Below are positions 1-4,951 of a DNA stretch of 8,944 nucleotides, piece by piece (position 1 is the stretch's first letter; each line of letters starts with the position of its first letter). The notes below the pieces were generated by a model, which worked only from the letters and a program-made list of their open reading frames with translations, searched no databases and had not been told where the DNA came from. The position numbers and the translations under genes are program-made. Origin of the DNA: an uncultured Lachnospiraceae bacterium. GTDB taxonomy: Bacteria; Bacillota; Clostridia; Lachnospirales; Lachnospiraceae. The stretch lies in contig CAJUFU010000081.1 of the NCBI GenBank assembly GCA_910585555.1, forward strand, positions 1 to 8,944, read 5' to 3'.

Positions 1-2
1 AC

Positions 3-413
3 TTAAAAGGCCAGGACAGCTTTGTTATCATCAAACGCATCCTGGAACTAAGCTATCTGGAAAACACAGGGGCCGCTTTCAGTTCTTTTGCCGGCAGACA
101 GACCTTTTTGATTCTTTTGACAAGTGTGGTGATCATCATCATGGTCTGGAAATTTCTCACGCTTCCCGCTAAAAGGCGTTTTTATGGTATGCGTATATGT
201 CTGCTTCTCATTATCAGCGGCGCCATCGGCAACCTGATTGATCGTGTATCCAGACAATATGTGGTGGATTTTATCTATTTCGTACCCATTGACTTTCCGA
301 AATTCAATGTGGCTGACATCTATATTACTATCGGAGTAGCCATACTGGGCGTCCTGTTGTTTTTCTATTACAATGATGAAGAATTTAACGCCTTACTGAC
401 AATCAAGAAATAA
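3..413 (+). CDS. lspA: Lipoprotein signal peptidase II (LspA), 5'-truncated by the window edge
   Basis: Integral-membrane aspartyl protease that removes the signal peptide from prolipoproteins after the lipobox cysteine has been diacylglyceryl-modified. The visible 136 residues are open from the first in-frame codon and end at TAA 411-413. The family's conserved blocks appear in order: ENTGAAFS near the visible start, then GNLIDR with the first catalytic Asp (codon 240-242), then FNVADIYITIG with the second catalytic Asp (codon 315-317). Hydrophobic segments lie between and after these blocks (LILLTSVVIIIMVW, LLLIISGAIG, ITIGVAILGVLLFFYY), as expected of a four-helix membrane enzyme. The family is usually 150-165 residues, so roughly the first 20-35 residues, with the first transmembrane helix, lie outside the window. 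The tail is short and charged. No terminator follows within the 137 bases before the next gene. The identification is firm; start and promoter are not visible. Confidence 0.95.
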   Translation, partial: LKGQDSFVIIKRILELSYLENTGAAFSSFAGRQTFLILLTSVVIIIMVWKFLTLPAKRRFYGMRICLLLIISGAIGNLIDRVSRQYVVDFIYFVPIDFPKFNVADIYITIGVAILGVLLFFYYNDEEFNALLTIKK

Positions 414-465
414 TGCGCTGCGCGAAACGATGTCTACAAAAAAGTCCGGAAAGCATAGTTTTTGG

Positions 466-494
466 TGGACAGAAAGCGTGTCGGCTGTTATCAT
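466..494 (+). promoter_or_regulatory. Candidate sigma-A promoter for the kinase/receiver operon
   Basis: TGGACA (466-471, 5 of 6 to TTGACA) is followed after exactly 17 bases by TATCAT (489-494, 5 of 6 to TATAAT). TG at 486-487, one base before the -10, makes an extended -10 element. Transcription would start near 500-502, giving a 5' untranslated region of about 50 bases before the kinase ATG. The rest of the 414-550 gap is AT-rich and holds no hairpin with a T-run, so it shows no lspA terminator. Prediction from sequence only. Confidence 0.6.
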
Positions 495-550
495 AAAGAA
501 TGGATATTTTTAACATATAGATTAGAAAACAGATATGGTGATACAGGAAT

Positions 551-3418
551 ATGAGTACATTATTTATCGGACTGAGCCTTTTGGGCATCGGTGCAATTGT
601 GTTTGCATTATATCTTTTGTTAAAGGGAGACGGTTCCCGCGAGCAGAAACTGATGCAGTATTTTCTGATGGGCTCGTTGATACAAAACGCAGGATATCTG
701 CTGGAGCTGACAGCGCCTACGGTAGAAGCGGCGTTGGTGTCCGTGAAAATGCAGTATGTGGGCTCATTAACGATTCCCATCAGCTACTGTTATTTTATGT
801 TCAGCTATTGTTACGAAAAGGCACCGAAAAAAATCCTGCAAATTCTTAAAATAGTTGATCTTTTCATTTGGGTTCTAATCTTTACCTGTGATTTACATAC
901 ACTTTTTTATCGCAGTGTAGACTGGCTGCAGACTGCAGACGGCCATCATTATTTAAGTCTTACCTATGGTCCCGGCTACTGGCTCTTTATGTCATGCGGT
1001 CTGATCATTCCCTATTTTTTCTCGCTGTATGCTTTGATTCGTGTCTGCATGAAAAAGCTGGATTATGCCGCAGATCGAAAATATAAACTGATTCTGGTCC
1101 TTTCTTTTGTACCGGTGGTGGTACTGTGTACTTATGTCATGAAACTGACCAGTGTATACGACCCGACTCCATTTGTATTGGGCATCATCCTCTCTAGCGT
1201 GGTCATTCTCATTTGGAGTAGAAAAGTATACGATTTCAGCAGTCTGGCATCCGGTATTTTACTTGACAGTATGAACGACGGTGTCATCGCCATAGACAAA
1301 CACAAGCGGATTGTCAGTTTTAATCCCGCTGCTGCGGCTGTTTTCCATGATCTGGGTCTGCAAACGATTGGAAAGCATATCGAAGAGCTGGAAGGTTTTC
1401 CACAGGATATCCTTTACGAGAATGTACAAGAAGAATTTTCCCTAAATGATCATTTTTATCAAGTTCATGTACAACAGATAGCTGATAAATATGGGGAGAA
1501 AAAGGGTCATGTCATTTTGATTCTGGATGTGACGGAAACGAGAAATTATATTGAAGAGATTAAGCTGGTGCGGGAACAGGCAGAACAGGCAAACATAGCC
1601 AAAAGCGCTTTCCTTGCCAATATGTCCCATGAAATACGAACGCCTATGAACGCTATTATTGGATTGAGCGATATCATTATGGAAGAAAGCAGAGGCCGGA
1701 AGGTATACGGTTATGCATGTGACATTAAATCCTCTTCCCGTGATCTTTTGGCACTGATCAATGATATTCTCGATTTATCCAAAGTAGAGGCAGGTAAAAT
1801 AGAATTATCATTATCTGAATATCATTTGAAAACACTTGTGAATGAAGTATTGAATATGATGGATATCGTTGCTTCACAGCATGGTCTTATGCTGATGAGC
1901 GAGTTTGACATGTCTATTCCCTGCCGCTATCTGGGAGATGAAGGGCGTATCAAACAGATTCTGATCAATCTTTTGAACAATGCGCTTAAATTTACCAAGG
2001 AAGGGCATGTCAAGATTTACGTACAGGGTACGCCTGGGGAAACTGAGGATACGGAACGGCTGCTTTTCCGTATCGAAGACACCGGCTGTGGTATTGGCGA
2101 AGAAGATATGGAAAGAATCTTTGAGAATTTCAGACAACTTGACTCTAAGCGCAGCAGGAGTGTGGAAGGCACCGGGCTCGGCCTTTCCATCACGAAGCAT
2201 CTGACGGAATTGATGGACGGCTCTATTCATGTGAAGAGCGTATATGGTGAAGGTTCCACATTCAGTGTGGACATTTTACAAAAGATTGTAGACAAAAGAC
2301 CGCTGTCTGAAGTGCCGGAAGTGGAAGTCCAACACGAAAAACCGCTGGAACCTTTCATGGCTAAGAACTGTACGGTGATGGTTGTAGACGACAATATGAT
2401 TAACAGAAAAGTCGCCAGATCTTTGCTGCAGACCTATGGCCTGGAAATAACGGAGGCTGAAAGCGGTATGGAAGCCATACAATTTGTCAATGCAAATGTG
2501 TTTGATATTATTTTTATGGATCATATGATGCCAGGTATGGACGGCATCGAAGCGGTACAGCATATCCGCAGCGAATGTGGGCAAAACGGCACCCTTCCGG
2601 TCATCATAGCCTTGACTGCCAATGCCATGGAAGGGATGCGTGAAACTTTCCTGACAAACGGTTTTCAGGATTTTCTTACAAAACCCATTGACAGAAGGAC
2701 CCTGCATATGATACTTCTAAAATGGATTCCGGAAGAGAAACGGATTATGGGCGGCAACTGGATGGACAGTCTCCAGTCAAGTAACAGCAACCTCATGAAA
2801 TTTCAGGACATTATTATCGAAGGAATCGATACAGATGAGGTGGCCGAGCATTCTTCTGCCAGTATCGAAGATTTCAATGAGCTTCTAAGTCTGTATTGTC
2901 TGGACGGCAGACGAAAACTGGAAGTACTGCGGGAGCTTTGGGAAGAAAAGGATTATAAAGCATATGGCATTGAGGTACACGCGTTAAAGAGTGCTTCCGC
3001 CAATGTAGGCGCCATGCAGGTTTCAAACAGAGCCAGAGAACAAGAAAAAGCCGTAAAAAGGGACGATTACACGTTTGTAGACAGCCACGCCGAAAAGCTT
3101 TTAGCGGAATATGAAGAACAATTAGAGTATATACAGCAATATTTGGACACCCTGCAAAAGACCGGGGACAAGAAAACAAAAGCAGTGAAAATTGAAAAAT
3201 CCAATCTACTGCAGGAGATTCAAACAGCCCTTAACGATCTGGAAAACTTTATGTCTAAGGATTGCGCCCATAAGATAGAAGCGCTCTTGGAATACCAGCT
3301 GAGTACACAGACCGCAGCATCACTCGAAAAGATCAGGGAACTACTTAAATTATATGAGGACGACGCAGCAGAACAGATGCTGCGTGAGTTAATAGAACAG
3401 CTACAAAAGGAGGATTAA
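551..3418 (+). CDS. Membrane hybrid histidine kinase: 7TM-PAS-HisKA-HATPase-REC-HPt, with helical C-terminal tail
   Basis: A 955-residue sensor kinase carrying three of the four stations of a phosphorelay. Residues 4-224 contain about seven hydrophobic helices (roughly 4-24, 36-54, 67-88, 98-116, 142-164, 178-198, 206-223), matching the 7TM sensor module found in front of many Firmicutes kinases. A PAS-like fold follows (about 232-330, with GVIAIDKHKRIVSFNPAA). The dimerisation helix has SHEIRTPMN with phosphoacceptor His360. The ATPase has N-box NLLNNALKFT (473-482), G1 DTGCGIG (510-516) and G2 GTGLGLS (from 540). The receiver has acidic pair Asp613/Asp614, acceptor Asp657 in DHMMPGMDG, Thr689 and Lys711. 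An HPt-like domain (about 775-868) has His810 in HALKSASANVG. The last 85 residues are a charged helical tail with two similar helical hairpins (886-917 and 924-951). All catalytic residues are present, so it should be active. The ligand cannot be told. ATG 551 is the only reasonable start: an in-frame TGA lies at 539-541. Its ribosome site is poor, with AGGA (545-548) only two bases upstream. It is co-transcribed with the receiver gene one base downstream. Confidence 0.93.
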   Translation: MSTLFIGLSLLGIGAIVFALYLLLKGDGSREQKLMQYFLMGSLIQNAGYLLELTAPTVEAALVSVKMQYVGSLTIPISYCYFMFSYCYEKAPKKILQILKIVDLFIWVLIFTCDLHTLFYRSVDWLQTADGHHYLSLTYGPGYWLFMSCGLIIPYFFSLYALIRVCMKKLDYAADRKYKLILVLSFVPVVVLCTYVMKLTSVYDPTPFVLGIILSSVVILIWSRKVYDFSSLASGILLDSMNDGVIAIDKHKRIVSFNPAAAAVFHDLGLQTIGKHIEELEGFPQDILYENVQEEFSLNDHFYQVHVQQIADKYGEKKGHVILILDVTETRNYIEEIKLVREQAEQANIAKSAFLANMSHEIRTPMNAIIGLSDIIMEESRGRKVYGYACDIKSSSRDLLALINDILDLSKVEAGKIELSLSEYHLKTLVNEVLNMMDIVASQHGLMLMSEFDMSIPCRYLGDEGRIKQILINLLNNALKFTKEGHVKIYVQGTPGETEDTERLLFRIEDTGCGIGEEDMERIFENFRQLDSKRSRSVEGTGLGLSITKHLTELMDGSIHVKSVYGEGSTFSVDILQKIVDKRPLSEVPEVEVQHEKPLEPFMAKNCTVMVVDDNMINRKVARSLLQTYGLEITEAESGMEAIQFVNANVFDIIFMDHMMPGMDGIEAVQHIRSECGQNGTLPVIIALTANAMEGMRETFLTNGFQDFLTKPIDRRTLHMILLKWIPEEKRIMGGNWMDSLQSSNSNLMKFQDIIIEGIDTDEVAEHSSASIEDFNELLSLYCLDGRRKLEVLRELWEEKDYKAYGIEVHALKSASANVGAMQVSNRAREQEKAVKRDDYTFVDSHAEKLLAEYEEQLEYIQQYLDTLQKTGDKKTKAVKIEKSNLLQEIQTALNDLENFMSKDCAHKIEALLEYQLSTQTAASLEKIRELLKLYEDDAAEQMLRELIEQLQKED
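3407..3413 (+). promoter_or_regulatory. Ribosome binding site deciding the GTG start of the receiver gene
   Basis: A full AAGGAGG sits inside the last codons of the kinase, six bases before GTG 3420. It identifies GTG as the start and contrasts with the weak site of the kinase itself, suggesting that more receiver than kinase is made from the shared message. Confidence 0.85.
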
Positions 3419-3419
3419 A

Positions 3420-3821
3420 GTGGATAGTAAGTTAACGATATTGGCTGTAGATGATAACAGCATCAGTCTGGCAACAATCGAACAGGAGTTTAAGAGATCT
3501 TATGAAGTGATCGCTTTAAATTCCGGTATCCGTGCCTTGCAGTATCTCAGTCAGAAAACCCCGCCGGATTTGATTTTATTAGATGTGCAAATGGCGCCTT
3601 TAGACGGCATCGAGACACTGCGCCAGATTCGGGAGATGGAAAATTGTCAGGAAATTCCTGTGATCATGCTCACATCCCAGCGTGAAAAACAGACGATTGT
3701 GGAAAGTTCTAAGCTTGGGATTAACGACTATGTTCTCAAACCTTTCAAGACACAGGACTTACATGAAAGAATCGAACGTGTCCTGAAAGCAGAAGTAGAT
3801 AAAAGATTAGATAACCGCTAA
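3420..3821 (+). CDS. Stand-alone receiver (CheY-like) response regulator
   Basis: A 133-residue protein that is almost entirely one receiver domain. The acidic pair is Asp11/Asp12 (LAVDDN), the phosphoacceptor is Asp55 (LILLDVQM), with Thr85 (IMLTS) and Lys107 (YVLKPF). All phosphotransfer residues are intact. About 15 residues follow the last receiver helix (KAEVDKRLDNR), so there is no DNA-binding, RNA-binding or enzymatic output domain. It starts with GTG one base after the kinase stop, behind a strong ribosome site, so the two are translationally linked. The natural inference is that it is the terminal acceptor for the kinase's HPt His810, or a phosphate sink, and acts by protein-protein contact. 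The loop after the acceptor reads MAPLDG where most receivers have MPxxDG, so the proline is displaced by one position. No terminator follows; the stop lies 8 bases before the -35 of the rplU promoter. The target is unknown. Confidence 0.9.
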   Translation: MDSKLTILAVDDNSISLATIEQEFKRSYEVIALNSGIRALQYLSQKTPPDLILLDVQMAPLDGIETLRQIREMENCQEIPVIMLTSQREKQTIVESSKLGINDYVLKPFKTQDLHERIERVLKAEVDKRLDNR

Positions 3822-3829
3822 AAATTTCA

Positions 3830-3858
3830 TTGACAAACCGGGATAAAATGTATATGAT
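3830..3858 (+). promoter_or_regulatory. Strong sigma-A promoter of the rplU operon
   Basis: A perfect TTGACA -35 (3830-3835), a 17-base spacer and TATGAT -10 (3853-3858, 5 of 6). Transcription should start around 3864-3866, giving a leader of about 95 bases. This is the best promoter match in the window, as expected for ribosomal protein genes. Confidence 0.87.
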
Positions 3859-3863
3859 TAATG

Positions 3864-3955
3864 AGTATGCCGCATAGCGAGGTAAAAGTATGTCTTTTGA
3901 GAGACATCACCATAGTTAGCGAGTAAATGAACTTCGTGTTCATGAATAGGAGGTG
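3864..3955 (+). ncRNA. Structured 5' leader of rplU, probable L21 leader (autoregulatory)
   Basis: The untranslated leader between the predicted transcription start and the L21 start folds into at least two local hairpins. One pairs ATGTCT 3890-3895 with AGACAT 3902-3907, and can be enclosed by GGT 3881-3883 with ACC 3909-3911. The other pairs ATGAAC 3927-3932 with GTTCAT 3938-3943 and ends just before the ribosome site AGGAGGTG (3948-3955). Low-GC Gram-positive rplU-ysxB-rpmA operons are known to carry an L21 leader thought to be bound by L21 for feedback control; position, size and operon agree with that family. I assign it by context and visible pairing, not by a covariance model. A covariance search with the Rfam L21 leader model would settle it. 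Confidence 0.72.
3875..3928 (+). repeat. Short direct repeat TAGCGAG(G)TAAA in the rplU leader
   Basis: TAGCGAGGTAAA (3875-3886) recurs as TAGCGAGTAAA (3917-3927), 42 bases apart start to start. The only difference is one extra G in the first copy. Each copy is followed by a 6-bp hairpin. The two copies may be equivalent parts of the leader fold or two protein-contact elements. Confidence 0.7.
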
Positions 3956-3959
3956 CCAT

Positions 3960-4265
3960 ATGTACGCAATCATTGCAACAGGCGGAAAACAGTACAAAGT
4001 ATCCGAAGGTGATATCATCAGAGTGGAAAAACTCGACGTTGAGGTGGGTACGACTGTAACATTCGACCAGGTGATCGCTGTCAGCGATCAGGAACTTAAA
4101 GTTGCAGGCGATGTAGCAGGTGCTACCGTAACCGGAACCGTTATGGATCAGGGTAAGGCCCGCAAAGTCATCGTTTACAAGTATAAGAGCAAGACCGGTT
4201 ATCACAAGAAAAATGGTCACAGACAGCCGTATACGCAGATTCAGATTGATAAGATCAACGCGTAA
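3960..4265 (+). CDS. rplU: 50S ribosomal protein L21
   Basis: A 101-residue large-subunit protein that binds 23S rRNA. It begins MYAIIATGGKQYKVSEGD, the signature start of bacterial L21, and ends with the basic block KYKSKTGYHKKNGHRQPYT, an rRNA-contact region, before the final IDKINA. Length equals the usual bacterial L21 (about 100-104). The start is fixed by AGGAGGTG (3948-3955), an eight-base match to the 16S anti-Shine-Dalgarno, and by the family's N-terminus. In-frame ATGs at 3927 and 3942 fall in the leader hairpin and lack a ribosome site. It is first in the rplU-prp-rpmA operon, and its stop overlaps the prp start by one base (TAATG). Confidence 0.98.
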   Translation: MYAIIATGGKQYKVSEGDIIRVEKLDVEVGTTVTFDQVIAVSDQELKVAGDVAGATVTGTVMDQGKARKVIVYKYKSKTGYHKKNGHRQPYTQIQIDKINA

Positions 4266-4597
4266 TGACGAAGATTACAATCCATAAAACATTAACCGGA
4301 GAATACCGGGGATTTACCTGTGAGGGCCATGCCGGATACGCGGACAGCGGTAAGGATATTGTCTGTGCAGCGGTTTCCATGCTGGTGATCAACACCGTCA
4401 ATTCTTTCGAGAAGATTACGAAAGAACCGGTACAGGTAAAAGAAAATGCAAGAGCGGGCTCTATAGAATGTCTGTTCAAGCAGTGTCCCATCAGTGAGTC
4501 CTCGAAAGTACTCATGGATTCTCTGGTGCTCGGCTTAAGTCAGGTTGAAAAACAGTACGGGCAGAAACATTGTAAATTGACATTTGAGGAGGTGTAA
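4265..4597 (+). CDS. prp: Ribosomal-processing cysteine protease Prp (YsxB family)
   Basis: A 110-residue cysteine protease that, in Firmicutes, removes the N-terminal extension of ribosomal protein L27, a step needed for a functional 50S peptidyl-transferase region. The family motif is plain: GHAGYADSGKDIVCAAVS, giving the catalytic dyad His22 and Cys34, the same positions reported for the Staphylococcus aureus enzyme. Length is typical for the family (about 105-115). The ATG shares its A with the rplU stop (TAATG), and no Shine-Dalgarno sequence is visible in the preceding 20 bases. Translation therefore probably depends on ribosomes finishing rplU, which would keep the protease well below its ribosomal-protein neighbours. 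The strong rpmA ribosome site lies in its last codons. Its place between L21 and L27 is the conserved one, and the L27 here carries the matching cleavage sequence. Confidence 0.96.
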   Translation: MTKITIHKTLTGEYRGFTCEGHAGYADSGKDIVCAAVSMLVINTVNSFEKITKEPVQVKENARAGSIECLFKQCPISESSKVLMDSLVLGLSQVEKQYGQKHCKLTFEEV

Positions 4598-4601
4598 TAC
4601 C

Positions 4602-4886
4602 ATGTTGAATATGAACCTTCAATTTTTTGCACATAAGAAAGGTGTCGGTTCCACCAAGAACGGTCGTGATTCCGAGTCTAAGAGATTAGGTGCAAAGAGA
4701 GCTGACGGACAGTTCGTCAAAGCAGGAAATATCTTATACAGACAGCGCGGAACCAAGATTCATCCCGGCAACAATGTAGGTATCGGTGGAGATGACACAC
4801 TGTTTGCTTTAGTTGACGGTGTTCTTCGTTTCGAGAGAAAAGGAAGAGACAAGAAACAGGCTTCCGTATATCCTGTGGAGAAATAA
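4602..4886 (+). CDS. rpmA: 50S ribosomal protein L27, with Prp-cleaved N-terminal extension
   Basis: A 94-residue large-subunit protein whose mature N-terminus reaches into the peptidyl-transferase centre. It starts MLNMNLQFFAHKKG, the Firmicutes extension. Prp is expected to cut between Phe9 and Ala10, leaving the conserved AHKKGVGSTKNGRDSESKR start. The rest follows the family closely: LGAKRADGQFVKAGNILYRQ, GTKIHPG, GGDDTLFALVDG, and the C-terminal GRDKKQASVYPVEK. Residue 61 is Ile (NVGIGGDD) where Bacillus has Arg (GRGGDD), a minor deviation. The start is chosen from AGGAGGTG (4587-4594) seven bases upstream and from the family's N-terminus; an in-frame upstream TTG at 4584 overlaps that ribosome site and is rejected. 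It is the last gene before the intrinsic terminator. Confidence 0.98.
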   Translation: MLNMNLQFFAHKKGVGSTKNGRDSESKRLGAKRADGQFVKAGNILYRQRGTKIHPGNNVGIGGDDTLFALVDGVLRFERKGRDKKQASVYPVEK

Positions 4887-4899
4887 GACCAGCGAAACG

Positions 4900-4931
4900 G
4901 CTCCAAACATCTAGGTGTTTGGGGCTTTTTT
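4900..4931 (+). terminator. Rho-independent terminator after rpmA
   Basis: A 10-bp stem (GCTCCAAACA 4900-4909 with TGTTTGGGGC 4916-4925, one G-U pair), a six-base loop and a run of six T (4926-4931). It starts 14 bases after the rpmA stop and ends just before the obgE ribosome site. It should end most transcription from the rplU promoter; whatever reads through would feed obgE and the genes behind it. Confidence 0.93.
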
Positions 4932-4951
4932 CAGATTTAGGAGACAGATAT

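Noticed and set aside
414..460. Possible lspA terminator (GCGC repeat near 414-424 and GTCC/GGAC pair 444-470)
   Set aside because: Stems are only about four base pairs and no T-run follows, so neither qualifies as an intrinsic terminator.
535..849. 104-residue + strand reading frame overlapping the kinase start
   Set aside because: It is in another frame within the first transmembrane helices of the kinase, has no recognisable domain, and the kinase frame is clearly the coding one.
2276..2707. 143-residue - strand reading frame inside the kinase receiver domain
   Set aside because: It is a mirror of a strongly conserved coding region, shows no known motif, and has no ribosome site or promoter I can see.
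3927..3959. N-terminally extended L21 starting at ATG 3927 or 3942
   Set aside because: Both ATGs lie in the second leader hairpin and lack a ribosome site; the L21 family begins MYAII and AGGAGGTG is placed for ATG 3960.
4813..4841. TTGACG in rpmA as a promoter for obgE
   Set aside because: No -10-like hexamer occurs at 16-18 bases spacing; the sequence there is AGAAAA, and the bases are explained by coding.
4919..4951. Extended ObgE starting at TTG 4919
   Set aside because: That codon is inside the terminator hairpin; ATG 4952 has AGGAG at eight bases and gives the family's N-terminus and exact usual length.
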